Below are positions 35,546 through 44,770 of a stretch of DNA of 64,000 bases, piece after piece (the stretch's first letter is position 1; each line of letters opens with the position of its first letter). Where the stretch lies: NCBI RefSeq assembly GCF_900149685.1, contig NZ_LT702999.1, positions 2,356,001 to 2,420,000 of the forward strand, written 5' to 3'. Made by a program: the position numbers and the translations under genes. The DNA is from Erythrobacter sp. Alg231-14. Lineage in GTDB: Bacteria > Pseudomonadota > Alphaproteobacteria > Sphingomonadales > Sphingomonadaceae. The notes under the pieces were generated by a model that was given only the letters and a program-made list of their open reading frames with translations, was not told the DNA's origin and searched no databases.

Positions 35546-37261
35546 ATGTCTTTCGACAAATCCAAAATGCCAAGCCGCCACGTCTCCGTCGGACCAGAGC
35601 GCGCGCCTCACCGTTCCTATTACTACGCAATGGGCATGACCGAGGAGGAAATCGCACGTCCATTTGTGGCCGTCGCGAGCGCCGGTAACGACAGCGCACC
35701 GTGCAACACGACCCTCGATCCTCAGGCCAATATCTGCCGCGAAGGCGTGATCGCAGGGGGCGGGACTCCGCGCCGGTTCAACACGATCACGGTGACCGAT
35801 GGGATTGCGATGGGCCACCAAGGGATGAAAAGCTCCTTGGTTAGCCGCGAAGTGATCGCAGATTCGGTGGAATTGTCGGTCCGCGGTCACTGTTACGACG
35901 CGCTGGTTGGCTTTGCAGGATGCGACAAAAGCTTGCCCGGTATGATGATGGCGATGCTTCGCCTCAATGTGCCCAGCATCTTTGTCTATGGTGGTTCCAT
36001 CCTACCTGGCACCCATCATGGCAAAGACGTCACCGTGGTCGACGTGTTTGAGGCCGTGGGTCAGCACGCGGCAGGGAATTGCCCGTTGCAGGAATTGATC
36101 GCGTTGGAAAAGGTTGCTTGCCCGGGACACGGTGCATGCGGCGGCCAATTCACTGCGAACACGATGGCGTGCGTGGGTGAGGCAATTGGTTTATCCCTGC
36201 CAAACAGCAATATGGCGCCTGCACCTTATACATCACGTGAGGAAATCGCTCGTGCTGCTGGTGAGCAGGTTATGACCCTATTGGAGAAGAACCTGCGCCC
36301 CCGCGACATCTGCACGCGCGCGGCATTTGAAAACGCTGCCCGCGTTGTGGCGGCGACAGGTGGATCAACCAACGCCGCGTTGCATCTGCCTGCTATGGCG
36401 AGTGAATGTGGGATCGATTTCGATCTTTTCGATGTGGCAAAGATATTTAAATCAACACCTTACATCGCTGACTTAAAGCCGGGCGGCAAATATGTGGCCA
36501 AAGACATGCACGAAGCAGGCGGTGTCTATATGGCTATGAAAACACTCTTGGATGGCGGTTTCCTTGACCCTGAACCCATGACCGTGACGGGCAAGACATT
36601 GGGTGAGAACATCGAAGAGATTGCGTGGAACCCCGATCAAAAGGTGTTCTATGACGTCAAAAACCCGATCACTCCAACCGGCGGTGTCGTCGGATTGAAA
36701 GGGTCGCTCGCTCCCGATGGTGCGATTGTGAAGGTCGCCGGAATGGAGCGATTGAAGTTCACGGGGCCAGCGCGCGTTTTTGAGTGCGAGGAAGACACAT
36801 TTGCCGCCGTGGAAGCGCGCGATATTGCCGAAGGCAGCGTGATCATCATCCGGTACGAGGGACCCAAAGGTGGCCCCGGTATGCGCGAAATGTTGGCCAC
36901 AACCGCTGCGTTGTATGGGCAAGGGATGGGCGAAAAGGTCGCATTGATCACAGATGGCCGCTTCTCTGGCGCAACGCGTGGGTTTTGCATCGGCCATGTC
37001 GGTCCAGAGGCCGCGGAATGCGGCCCTATCGCCTTGGTCGAAGATGGCGACATCATCAGCATCGACGCCGAAAATGGTACAATCGATCTCGAAGTGGATG
37101 AGGCCACGTTGACGAAACGCCGCGAAGCGTGGCAGCCGCGTACAAACGATTATCAATCGGGAGCCTTGTGGCGATATTCACAAACGGTGGGATCTGCGCG
37201 CGAAGGCGCGCTAACCCATCCCGGAGCGAAGGCGGAAACCCATGTTTTTGCGGATATTTAG
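35546..37261 (+). CDS. ilvD: Dihydroxy-acid dehydratase
   Basis: IlvD dehydrates 2,3-dihydroxy acids to 2-keto acids in isoleucine and valine synthesis. It has 571 residues. Cluster cysteines are Cys53 (SAPCNTT), Cys126 (GCDKS) and Cys198 ([11 protein letters not shown]). The three-cysteine pattern fits the dehydratase family, with a 2Fe-2S or 4Fe-4S cluster not decided here. [19 protein letters not shown] and [16 protein letters not shown] are typical. Most of the ilv pathway lies elsewhere. The palindrome AGGCA-G-TGCCT (35504-35514) lies in the leader. Its 3' end overlaps the next gene by 20 bases. Confidence 0.97.
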   Translation: MSFDKSKMPSRHVSVGPERAPHRSYYYAMGMTEEEIARPFVAVASAGNDSAPCNTTLDPQANICREGVIAGGGTPRRFNTITVTDGIAMGHQGMKSSLVSREVIADSVELSVRGHCYDALVGFAGCDKSLPGMMMAMLRLNVPSIFVYGGSILPGTHHGKDVTVVDVFEAVGQHAAGNCPLQELIALEKVACPGHGACGGQFTANTMACVGEAIGLSLPNSNMAPAPYTSREEIARAAGEQVMTLLEKNLRPRDICTRAAFENAARVVAATGGSTNAALHLPAMASECGIDFDLFDVAKIFKSTPYIADLKPGGKYVAKDMHEAGGVYMAMKTLLDGGFLDPEPMTVTGKTLGENIEEIAWNPDQKVFYDVKNPITPTGGVVGLKGSLAPDGAIVKVAGMERLKFTGPARVFECEEDTFAAVEARDIAEGSVIIIRYEGPKGGPGMREMLATTAALYGQGMGEKVALITDGRFSGATRGFCIGHVGPEAAECGPIALVEDGDIISIDAENGTIDLEVDEATLTKRREAWQPRTNDYQSGALWRYSQTVGSAREGALTHPGAKAETHVFADI

Positions 37262-37598
37262 TGCGGTTGCATTGATCGCGGGACTTGCCGCCTGTGGAAG
37301 CGATGCGGAGACAGTTGACCAACCGGTGGTTGAATGCGCCATCGGTCCCGGTTCCGATTTTGCCGAAGTGTGCAGTCTGGAACGTTTGGCCTCTGCCGAA
37401 TTTGTGATTCATCATCCGGATGGCGGGTTTCGGCGGTTCTCACTGACCGATGACGACACCGCACCGATTGGCGTTGCTGACGGAGCGGAGCCGGTGAATT
37501 TTCAAGCTCAAGAAGATGGCGACATTTGGGAATTTGGATTGAGCGTTGACCGGTACCGGCTCGACAAGAACCTGATTGCTGCCGCTGCCAATGAATAA
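37242..37598 (+). CDS. Small lipoprotein of unknown function
   Basis: A 118-residue protein with lipoprotein signal ending in the lipobox LAAC (Cys18). The mature part is acidic, with two more cysteines (ECAIG and VCSLE) likely to form a disulfide. The remainder looks beta-rich ([38 protein letters not shown]). It resembles proteins often placed beside ilvD in related genomes, which is a weak memory only. It overlaps ilvD by 20 bases and the following gene by 8. Confidence 0.75.
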   Translation: MFLRIFSAVALIAGLAACGSDAETVDQPVVECAIGPGSDFAEVCSLERLASAEFVIHHPDGGFRRFSLTDDDTAPIGVADGAEPVNFQAQEDGDIWEFGLSVDRYRLDKNLIAAAANE

Positions 37599-38982
37599 CA
37601 CACAAGTCCTCACCACCGCTCAAATGCGGGGTGCCGAAGACGCTTTGTTTAAGGCCGGGATGAGTGTTGATGCCTTAATGGAAATTGCCGCTGGTAAAGC
37701 TGCGGAATGGGTGCGCCGGATTGCGGCGGGTCGATCCATTACGGTGCTTTGCGGGCCGGGCAACAATGGCGGCGACGGCTATGTTATGGCCCGTATCCTG
37801 CGCGATATAGGCCTTGCGGTCAAAGTCATTGCCCCTGTCGAACCAAAAACCGACGCTGCCCAAAACGCATTGAAGAAATGGGGCGGGCCAGTTTCTAGCT
37901 CGGGCGGCGCGGAAGCGGGCGACGTGCTCGTCGATTGCTTGTTCGGATGCGGATTGTCGCGCCCGTTAAGCGGGGAACACGCCTTGTTGTTGCGGGATCT
38001 TGCCGCGCGGCACGACACGGTCATCGCGATCGACGTCCCGTCTGGGATTCAAAGCGATACGGGCGCATTGCTCAACGACAAATTGCCATACAGCGATGTG
38101 ACTTTGGCATTGGGCGCGTGGAAATTTGCCCATTGGTCGTTACCGGGGCGGGCTTTGATGGGGCAACGCAAATTGATCCCGATTGGCATCGACACGGTAG
38201 AGGACGCGGCGCAATTGTTGGGCAGGCCATCGATCAAAGCGCCCGCGCTTGATGCACACAAATATCGCAGAGGGTTGGCCGCTATTGTTGGCGGCGCAAT
38301 GCCGGGCGCGGCGCGTCTATCGGCGGAGGCTGCGATGCGCAGCGGGGCCGGATATGTAAAATTGATTGAGGATGTGGTCGATCCGGCCCGCAACCCGGCT
38401 TTGGTCGCTGATGGGGCACCGGTGGACAAAGCACTTTCCGATTCGCGTATCGATGCCGTTCTGGTTGGTCCGGGTCTTGGACGGGGAGAGACAGCCTCCA
38501 CCGCCTTGCGAAAAAGCCTCAAGGCGCGCGTGCCAACGGTTTTGGATGCCGATGCCCTGGTGGCATTGACGCCATCACTGCTGCCCGACGATCTACCGAT
38601 CTTGGCCACTCCTCATGATGGGGAACTGGACACCCTGTGCCGAAATTTTGCCGTTTTGGCAGAGACACGTCGTGACAGAGCAGCGGCCTTGGCGAAAGTG
38701 AGCCGAATGGTCATTCTGGCAAAGGGTCCTGACACCGTGATTGCTGCGCCCGATGGGCGGATTGCAGTCGTGCCGCCCGCGTCTAGCTGGCTCTCCGTCG
38801 CTGGAACCGGTGATGTCCTCGCCGGTATCGCGGTTAGTCGGATGGCTACAGGAGTAGATACATTTGTTGCCGCATCTCAGGCGGTGTGGCTGCACGGAGA
38901 GGCCGCGCGTCAATGCGGACCGGCTTTCACCGCATTGGATTTGGCACAAACCGTCTCAAGTGCCATGGCGTCGCAAATATGA
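37591..38982 (+). CDS. nnr: Bifunctional NAD(P)H-hydrate epimerase / ADP-dependent dehydratase
   Basis: This enzyme repairs damaged NAD(P)H hydrates. The N-terminal YjeF epimerase domain (about 1-200) has TTAQMRGAE and GPGNNGGDGYVMA. The C-terminal ribokinase-like dehydratase (about 215-460) has KYRRGLAAIVGGAMPGAARL, ATPHDGELDTL, VILAKGPDTVIAAPDG and the catalytic VAGTGDVLAG. ATG 37591 is preferred over TTG 37576. It is 463 residues long, usual for the fused type, and overlaps the lipoprotein gene by 8 bases and the next gene by 4, so this is one tight operon. Confidence 0.94.
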   Translation: MNNTQVLTTAQMRGAEDALFKAGMSVDALMEIAAGKAAEWVRRIAAGRSITVLCGPGNNGGDGYVMARILRDIGLAVKVIAPVEPKTDAAQNALKKWGGPVSSSGGAEAGDVLVDCLFGCGLSRPLSGEHALLLRDLAARHDTVIAIDVPSGIQSDTGALLNDKLPYSDVTLALGAWKFAHWSLPGRALMGQRKLIPIGIDTVEDAAQLLGRPSIKAPALDAHKYRRGLAAIVGGAMPGAARLSAEAAMRSGAGYVKLIEDVVDPARNPALVADGAPVDKALSDSRIDAVLVGPGLGRGETASTALRKSLKARVPTVLDADALVALTPSLLPDDLPILATPHDGELDTLCRNFAVLAETRRDRAAALAKVSRMVILAKGPDTVIAAPDGRIAVVPPASSWLSVAGTGDVLAGIAVSRMATGVDTFVAASQAVWLHGEAARQCGPAFTALDLAQTVSSAMASQI

Positions 38983-40187
38983 CCCAAGGATCAACAATCG
39001 TTCGCCTTGCTGCCAAAGGTGATGGCGTCACCGATGAAGGCAAACACGTTGCGCGTTCTGTGCCCGGCGATATCGTTGGCGCCGATGGATCAATCCATCG
39101 CGGGCCGCATCACATAGATCCTGCATGCCCCCATTTCGGTAAATGCGGCGGATGCCAGTTGCAGCATGCGGACGACGATGTGCTGAGCGAATTTGTGAAA
39201 AGCCGTGTTGTAAACGCCGCGAATGGGCAAGATTTGGCCATTGGCGAACTGCTGGATGAACATCTTTCACCTCCACAGTCGCGCAGGCGCGCAACCCTGC
39301 ATGCCTTGCGGATTAAGGGCGGGGCGGTGGTTGGCTTTCGAGAAGAGGGCGCGCATCGATTGGTCGATTTGGCGGCATGCCCGATTTTGCGTCCGGAATT
39401 GGCCCAGTTCATCAAACCATTGCGCGCATTCATTGGGAAATTTGGCCCTAAGGGCAATGTCGATATCAATCTGTCTCTTTGTGATCAGGGCGTCGATCTG
39501 GGACTGACCAACTTTCCATTGGAAGGGCTGGAGCCGACCGAAGGGGCGCTCGATTTTGCGCGCGATCGCGGATTGGCGCGGATGACCATCGATCAGGGAT
39601 ACGGTGCCGAAACCGTGTGGGAGCCGGAGCCGGTGACTATCACATTGTCCGGGCAACCGGTAGCGATACCCGCGGGCGCATTCTTACAGGCAACGCAGGA
39701 TGCTGAGGAGCGTATGGTGCGCGATTCCGTGCGATGGTTGGGAGATGCGCGGTTGGTGGCGGATTTGTTCTCAGGGTTGGGTACATTTGCCTTCGCTTTG
39801 GCGCGCTCTGGCCCGGAAGGACGCAAAGTCTTGGCCGTAGAGGCGGATCAAGCCGCGCATCTGGCATCCAAATCGGCCGCAGCGCAAACCGGCGGGCGGG
39901 TCCACGCGATGCATCGTGATCTCTTCCGAAACCCGCTGCAACCGGCGGAGCTCAACCGCTTTGATGCGGTGTTGCTCGATCCGCCTAGGGCAGGGGCCAA
40001 GTCACAGATCGCCGAGATCGCGCAAAGCGATGTTGCGCGCGTGGTCTATATTAGCTGCAATCCGTCAAGTTGGGCCCGCGATGGCGCGGTGCTGCGCGAT
40101 GGCGGATACAAACTCACGAAACTTAGGCCAGTGGGGCAGTTTCGATGGTCCACGCATGTTGAATTGGTCAGCGTGTTTGAGCGGTGA
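38979..40187 (+). CDS. Class I SAM-dependent RNA (uracil-5) methyltransferase with Fe-S motif (RlmD/TrmA family)
   Basis: The family methylates C5 of uridine in rRNA or tRNA. The N-terminal part has CPHFGKCGGC, whose cysteines with a later one (AACPIL) likely bind a 4Fe-4S cluster. The Rossmann region has LFSGLGTFAFAL, and the active-site segment has DPPRAGAK and then VYISCNPSSWARD with the catalytic cysteine. A full TRAM domain is not clear; the N-terminus is short, with 402 residues in total. The exact target (RlmC/RlmD-type) cannot be told. ATG 38979 overlaps the previous stop. It converges with the first exosortase-locus gene, with a one-base gap. Confidence 0.9.
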   Translation: MTQGSTIVRLAAKGDGVTDEGKHVARSVPGDIVGADGSIHRGPHHIDPACPHFGKCGGCQLQHADDDVLSEFVKSRVVNAANGQDLAIGELLDEHLSPPQSRRRATLHALRIKGGAVVGFREEGAHRLVDLAACPILRPELAQFIKPLRAFIGKFGPKGNVDINLSLCDQGVDLGLTNFPLEGLEPTEGALDFARDRGLARMTIDQGYGAETVWEPEPVTITLSGQPVAIPAGAFLQATQDAEERMVRDSVRWLGDARLVADLFSGLGTFAFALARSGPEGRKVLAVEADQAAHLASKSAAAQTGGRVHAMHRDLFRNPLQPAELNRFDAVLLDPPRAGAKSQIAEIAQSDVARVVYISCNPSSWARDGAVLRDGGYKLTKLRPVGQFRWSTHVELVSVFER

Positions 40188-40188
40188 A

Positions 40189-40983
40189 TTACCCGCGCAA
40201 GGCGGCTAAAATGGCGTTCTCCAACCATTCGCGATGCGGCTGTTCAACATAGGCATGGCCCGCGCCGTCGCAGCGGCGGATGCGTGGGTCATTCTTGTCC
40301 CAGGTGGCCTCAAACAATTGCGCCGTTCTGTCACCAGTAGCGACGAGGAATGTCACGGCCCCACAAAATTGATCGAGCCCTTCGCGCATGTCTTGCGCCA
40401 GAGACGAAGGTGGAGGTGCAGGGCGCAAGGACGACGTTATCCCGCGCAGCAGTTTGCCAAAGTTAACCCCGCCGCGCAGCAATCGAGCAATCTCGCGCGG
40501 GTTTCTCAACTTCTCAAAATACCGGGCTCGTATGGCGTCCGGCGTGTGCTGAGGTTCGCTGGATGGGTCTTCGCTACCGTCTTCTTCGATGGTCCAAGGG
40601 TTGGATAGGACCAAGCCATCGCATCCTTGTCCCTGCATCAGCATCAAAGCGGAAGCGGCATCGCAATTGCCAAACGCAATGATCCGTTCAACTTGCGGAG
40701 CCATGGCGCGGAACGCTTCCAATGCGGCGCGAATGTCGCCCTCGCTTGACCGGAATCCTCGATTTTCACCCTCGCTGTCCCCGATGCCGCGTCGATCAAA
40801 GCGAAACGTGGGAAACCCAGCTCCGGCGATGCGATGGGCCAATTGTGATTGCCCGGCAAACGCTCCGGATCGGACCTCATTGCCACCTGAGACAATCAAC
40901 AAACCCGTCTTGCCTGGTGCTGTGTCCAAAGTACCGCCCAGCTTCAGGCGGCCGCAGCCGAATTGAAAGTGAAGGCGGTTCAT
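40189..40983 (-). CDS. Hydrolase 1, exosortase A system-associated (alpha/beta fold)
   Basis: A 264-residue alpha/beta-hydrolase fold protein matching, from memory, TIGR03100 proteins found only beside XrtA. FDRRGIGDSEG is the strand-4 loop. The nucleophile elbow is GNCDAAS with cysteine (Cys107) in place of serine, followed by RRCDGAGHAYVE with the histidine. The natural substrate is unknown. It is the last gene of the left, minus-strand arm of the locus and overlaps hydrolase 2 by 4 bases. Confidence 0.88.
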   Translation of the reverse strand: MNRLHFQFGCGRLKLGGTLDTAPGKTGLLIVSGGNEVRSGAFAGQSQLAHRIAGAGFPTFRFDRRGIGDSEGENRGFRSSEGDIRAALEAFRAMAPQVERIIAFGNCDAASALMLMQGQGCDGLVLSNPWTIEEDGSEDPSSEPQHTPDAIRARYFEKLRNPREIARLLRGGVNFGKLLRGITSSLRPAPPPSSLAQDMREGLDQFCGAVTFLVATGDRTAQLFEATWDKNDPRIRRCDGAGHAYVEQPHREWLENAILAALRG

Positions 40984-41663
40984 GATGGCGTCGTTCCATG
41001 ATCCGCAATGATTGCGGCCAATGCGGTTGCTTGCGCATCGTCTTCATCGGGCTCTGCTCTGAGCCAAAGGCCACCGCCGCCGATTTGCTTTTGTTCGATC
41101 GTGGCGGTTGCCGCGGTGGCATTCAATTCGGCGCTCTCGATGGCCTTTACCATTGGGGCACCGATCGACCATCCCCCAAGGATAAGCCCGTTTTCTCGCC
41201 CGTCTTCCAACAATTGATCGGATGTAATTGCGCGTCCGTTTTCCCGCTCGGCAATGATTTTCGCGCGGATCATGCCGCGTAGCAATTTTGGACCTGATTG
41301 CGGCGCATATTGGATTGTCGGACGATCCGCAGGAGCGATCAAGGCCCCCGCGCGGATCGTAAGGATCGCGTTTGCCGTGAATCGATCGGCCGCCGTCGTC
41401 GCCGCCAATCGCCATGATTCAAGCGTTTGCTGGTTCAACGGCACCAAACTTTCATTGCAGCCCGGCAGGTCGGGTAAAAAGCAATCAACACCGGCAGCAT
41501 CCAATTTGCGCATCAATTGGACCGTAAACCGGCGTAATTTGTTCGCTTCATCAAACAATGCAGGGAGGATGAGAATGCGCCGATCGCGTCCTTCATCAAA
41601 GGACAGCAGCAATTCCTCGCTTGTCTTTCCGCTTTCGAGCGGCGCTGGCCAAGTGGCGATCAT
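40980..41663 (-). CDS. Hydrolase-2-like protein, exosortase A system-associated, nucleophile not evident
   Basis: A 227-residue alpha/beta-hydrolase-like protein. LPALFDEANKLRRF and DCFLPDLPGCNESL match the early strands and the loop of the fold. At the place of the nucleophile elbow the sequence is TIRAGALIAP, without the G-x-S/C-x-G pattern, so catalysis is doubtful. GWSIGAPMVKAIE follows in the C-terminal half. It resembles the second XrtA-linked hydrolase group (TIGR03101-like), but the assignment rests mainly on position next to hydrolase 1. It probably acts with hydrolase 1 and the ACP. Confidence 0.7.
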   Translation of the reverse strand: MIATWPAPLESGKTSEELLLSFDEGRDRRILILPALFDEANKLRRFTVQLMRKLDAAGVDCFLPDLPGCNESLVPLNQQTLESWRLAATTAADRFTANAILTIRAGALIAPADRPTIQYAPQSGPKLLRGMIRAKIIAERENGRAITSDQLLEDGRENGLILGGWSIGAPMVKAIESAELNATAATATIEQKQIGGGGLWLRAEPDEDDAQATALAAIIADHGTTPS

Positions 41664-41686
41664 GCGCTTCTCGCTCGCTGCGCATC

Positions 41687-42061
41687 TCAGCCTTCGCTGA
41701 GCTTGCCCTCAGCAAAGGCGAGCAATCCGCCGTAGGTTTCCAGCATTTCGCCATCGACATCTTCGTCTTCGATCACAATGTCGAGACGATCTTCCATTTC
41801 AGTCAGTAGGCCCGCGACTGCCATCGAATCCAATTCCGGCAAATGGCCAAACAGCCCGCTATCATCGGTCAAGGCGTCGGCTTGTTCCGCATCAATGCCT
41901 AGCACGTCGGCAATGATTGATTTCAGCTCGTTATCCAACGCGGCTTTTGCCGACGCGGTGTCAGACGCGGTCTCAGAAGGCTGCTCAGGCGATTGCTCGG
42001 GCGTTTCTGAGTTCGATGCTTCGCCAACCGGCGTGCAATCTGGGGCCTGCTCTGTATTCAT
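41687..42061 (-). CDS. Acyl carrier protein, exosortase A locus
   Basis: The C-terminal 85 residues are an acyl carrier domain: the phosphopantetheine attachment serine is Ser79 in LPELDSMAVAGLL, preceded by helix I (ELKSIIADVLGI). The N-terminal 40 residues are a low-complexity Ser/Glu/Pro/Thr extension. XrtA loci typically include one such ACP next to an AMP-ligase and hydrolases. It probably carries the acyl or aminoacyl group activated by the ligase at 43226. It is cotranscribed with the GNAT gene upstream and hydrolase 2 downstream (23-base gap). Confidence 0.88.
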   Translation of the reverse strand: MNTEQAPDCTPVGEASNSETPEQSPEQPSETASDTASAKAALDNELKSIIADVLGIDAEQADALTDDSGLFGHLPELDSMAVAGLLTEMEDRLDIVIEDEDVDGEMLETYGGLLAFAEGKLSEG

Positions 42062-42131
42062 TTCAGCAACTGATCCCTCTTATGGGTCGCTACGGATTGG
42101 TGCGTTGTGTTGCACCGTTAGACGGGCGCCC

Positions 42132-43157
42132 TTACCGGCGTGGCGGGATTGGTGCAAGTTCGGGGACTTCGGCATAGCGCAAACGGTTGACTGTTTGCCG
42201 CGCCAGATCGGTCCATCCGCGCGCTTGCGCCATATCCAAACAATCGATCCGGTACCGCGGGCGGACTCCATTCATCCAATCTGCTTTGTACGATTGATCG
42301 CCCGTTCCAAAATCCACCATGTTCACGCGGTCAATGTCGATCACATGTTCAAACAACGCCGCTGACAATGTCGTACCGGCCGAAAGCGATCGGGCGCTTT
42401 CAAGATATGCTAGCTTATGGATGAAGGCGGTGCCGTCCTCGACTGTCCAGCATTGGGCCGCGACGGGAATGCCATCGTGCCATGCCATGGCGAACCGCAA
42501 TCGTCCGGCTAATCCTTCTGATTCGGCGAATTTGCGCAGCATGGCCGGATGATCTTCCTCTGGCTTCCAACTTGAGGCGTAAATCCGTTCGTATTCTTCC
42601 CAAAGATCGGCGTCGAATTGAGTGAGGATCCGTGTCTCAACCTTCTTGGCCTTGCGTTTCAAAGTGGTGCGCAAAGGGCCGGGGCGGTCTGCCCAATATT
42701 CCGCGAAACTTTGGCCATCGACATGCAGGATGTGATTGATATCGCATTGCGACACTTCGACCCGCCATCCGGCGTTCCCAAATGCTTGGGCTAGCCTGGT
42801 CGCGGAACCGTCTTCATCCGGCACCGGTTCCAGCGTTACGCGATGCCCACGCTTCTTCAACTGACGCGCAATGCCGGTCAACAATCGGTCGCCATCGGGG
42901 CCAGCGGGCGCGAGTTGGCGCCATGTGAAACTGTACCAATTGCGCAACGGAGCAATGCGTCCTTCGGCGTGGGTAAGGGCGAGCGCGGCATCCGCTTGAT
43001 CATCCCCCGCAATCGCGATCAAAGGGGTCATGCCCGTCTCAGCCAACAGGGTGTACCACTCCGCGCGGTCAAACGGTGATGACGCCGGCGCAACATTCCC
43101 CTTTGCAAAGAGGTCGTACAAGACGTTAACCCTGTCGTGATACCGCGCTTCAATCAC
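42132..43157 (-). CDS. GNAT/FemAB-like acetyltransferase, exosortase A locus
   Basis: A 341-residue protein with a GNAT-type acyltransferase fold (Acetyltransf_6/BioF2-like): FDRAEWYTLL at the start, LRTTLKRKAKKVE in the middle, and WHDGIPVAAQCWTVEDGTAFIHKLAYLE as the conserved catalytic-side strands, then DFGTGDQSYKADWM. It is likely to transfer an acyl group to a sugar or peptide. GTG 43157 is the start, with GAGGC upstream. It is the first gene of the minus-strand arm, diverging from the acyl-CoA ligase gene. Confidence 0.85.
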   Translation of the reverse strand: MIEARYHDRVNVLYDLFAKGNVAPASSPFDRAEWYTLLAETGMTPLIAIAGDDQADAALALTHAEGRIAPLRNWYSFTWRQLAPAGPDGDRLLTGIARQLKKRGHRVTLEPVPDEDGSATRLAQAFGNAGWRVEVSQCDINHILHVDGQSFAEYWADRPGPLRTTLKRKAKKVETRILTQFDADLWEEYERIYASSWKPEEDHPAMLRKFAESEGLAGRLRFAMAWHDGIPVAAQCWTVEDGTAFIHKLAYLESARSLSAGTTLSAALFEHVIDIDRVNMVDFGTGDQSYKADWMNGVRPRYRIDCLDMAQARGWTDLARQTVNRLRYAEVPELAPIPPRR

Positions 43158-43183
43158 CGATTGCTTGCCTCTATGCCCATCGC

Positions 43184-43213
43184 TTGTTCAAATCGTCCGT
43201 TCAAATGGAACAA
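43184..43213. promoter_or_regulatory. direct and inverted repeats in the divergent promoter of the exosortase locus
   Basis: GTTCAAAT occurs at 43186-43193 and again at 43199-43206, 13 bases apart. TTGTTC (43184-43189) and GAACAA (43208-43213) form an inverted repeat around them. They lie between the start of the GNAT gene (minus, 43157) and the ligase gene (plus, 43226). A regulator-binding site is the natural guess, but no protein can be named. The GTTC pairs are 9 bases apart, so this is not a LexA box. Confidence 0.45.
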
Positions 43214-43225
43214 TTCAGGAATAAT

Positions 43226-44770
43226 ATGCCCGTTAGCCCCGATCCAACGCCTTACCCGCTCGATCACCTTGTCGAATTGGCGAGCGCAAAAGGATATGGC
43301 GATGCACCGGCCTTGGTGCTTCGTGACGGTGTGTTTAACCACGATGAGTTAAGACAGCGTATCGATTGGTTGGCCGGTTGGTTGGCCCAAGAGGTGCCCG
43401 AACGCGGTGCACGTGTGGCCAGTTGGGGGGCAAAGGGGGAACTAACGTGCCTCATGCCGCTTGCGGCGGCGCGCGCCGGACTGATCTATGTTCCGATCAA
43501 TCCGTTGTTAAAACGGGCTCAAGCCGCGCATATTCTATCGGATAGCGGCGCGGTTATGTTGGTTGGGACGCGGTCGCGCATCGATTCTCTGGATCAGGAG
43601 GATACGCCTGCTGATTGTCTGGTCTTGGATGAGAAAGAGGTGCTGGAATCGGCGTATGAGGCGCAAATATCGCATGGCCCCTCGGATGCCGACCCAGACG
43701 ACCTAACTGCTATTCTTTACACGAGCGGTTCCACCGGAAGACCCAAGGGCGTGATGTTAAGCCACGCCAATTTGTGGCTGGGCGCGGTTAGCGTGGCGAA
43801 TTATTTGGGTATGGCGCGCGACGATGTGACTTTGGCTGTATTGCCGTTGTCGTTTGATTACGGCCAAAACCAATTGCTTTCGACATGGTTCGCTGGCGGC
43901 AGTGTCGTGCCGTTAGATTTCCTGTTTCCCCGCGACGTAGCAAAAGCATGCGCGAAGCACTTGATCACAACTTTAGCAGCCGTGCCCCCTTTGTGGGTGC
44001 AATTGACCGAGTTGGACTGGCCCAAAGAGGCGAGTGCGCCTTTGCGACGTTTGACCAATAGTGGCGGAGCGCTGACCACCGAATTGGTCGATGGACTGGG
44101 TCAGATTTTCCCGGAAGCGGATCTTTTTCCGATGTATGGTCTGACCGAGGCGTTTCGATCAACCTATCTTGATCCCGAGTTGGTGGCGGAGCACCCGACA
44201 TCCATGGGAATGGCAATTCCATTTGCCGAGATTTTGGTGATCAACGACGAAGGGGCGATCGCCGGCCCAGATGAAGAAGGCGAACTGGTCCATTGTGGGC
44301 CGTTGGTCGCCCAAGGATATTGGCAAGATCCCGACCGAACGGCGCAGCGTTTTAAGGATGCACCGTCGGCATCGACATATGGCGGAATGGCCGTGTGGTC
44401 GGGTGACAGAGTGAAACGGGCCGAGAATGGATTGCTGTATTTCGTCGGACGACGCGACGCGATGATCAAAAGCGCCGGGAACCGGATAAGCCCGCAGGAG
44501 ATTGAAGAGGCCGCCATAGCGACCGATCTGGTGTTAGAGGCGGTGGCGATCGGCGTTCCCGATGACCGTTTGGGTCATGCGGTCCATTTGGTGGTCAGAG
44601 GCGTCACCGATGAAGACGAACAATCCAAACTTTCCAAATTGTTGCTCAAAGAACTTCCAAACTTTATGCAACCTCAAGTGATCCACTGGCGCGCGGCAAT
44701 GCCGTTAAACCCAAACGGCAAGATTGATCGCACAGCCTTGTACCGTGAATTGATCGAAGAAAGCGCGTGA
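43226..44770 (+). CDS. Acyl-CoA ligase (AMP-forming), exosortase A system-associated
   Basis: ATG 43226 is preceded by AGGA at 43217-43220 and is preferred over TTG 43184 and ATG 43205. The 514-residue ANL-superfamily enzyme has A3 YTSGSTGRPKGV, A5 YGLTEAFRSTYL, A8 FVGRRDAMIKSAGNRISPQE, and A10 NPNGKIDRTALYRE with the catalytic lysine. XrtA loci carry this ligase with an ACP and a PLP decarboxylase; the substrate is not known. It is coupled to the decarboxylase by a one-base overlap (TGATG). Confidence 0.92.
   Translation: MPVSPDPTPYPLDHLVELASAKGYGDAPALVLRDGVFNHDELRQRIDWLAGWLAQEVPERGARVASWGAKGELTCLMPLAAARAGLIYVPINPLLKRAQAAHILSDSGAVMLVGTRSRIDSLDQEDTPADCLVLDEKEVLESAYEAQISHGPSDADPDDLTAILYTSGSTGRPKGVMLSHANLWLGAVSVANYLGMARDDVTLAVLPLSFDYGQNQLLSTWFAGGSVVPLDFLFPRDVAKACAKHLITTLAAVPPLWVQLTELDWPKEASAPLRRLTNSGGALTTELVDGLGQIFPEADLFPMYGLTEAFRSTYLDPELVAEHPTSMGMAIPFAEILVINDEGAIAGPDEEGELVHCGPLVAQGYWQDPDRTAQRFKDAPSASTYGGMAVWSGDRVKRAENGLLYFVGRRDAMIKSAGNRISPQEIEEAAIATDLVLEAVAIGVPDDRLGHAVHLVVRGVTDEDEQSKLSKLLLKELPNFMQPQVIHWRAAMPLNPNGKIDRTALYRELIEESA

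Noticed and set aside
43186..43206. GTTC...GTTC pair near the exosortase promoter as a LexA box
   Set aside because: The spacing is 9 bases instead of 7, so it does not fit the alphaproteobacterial LexA consensus.
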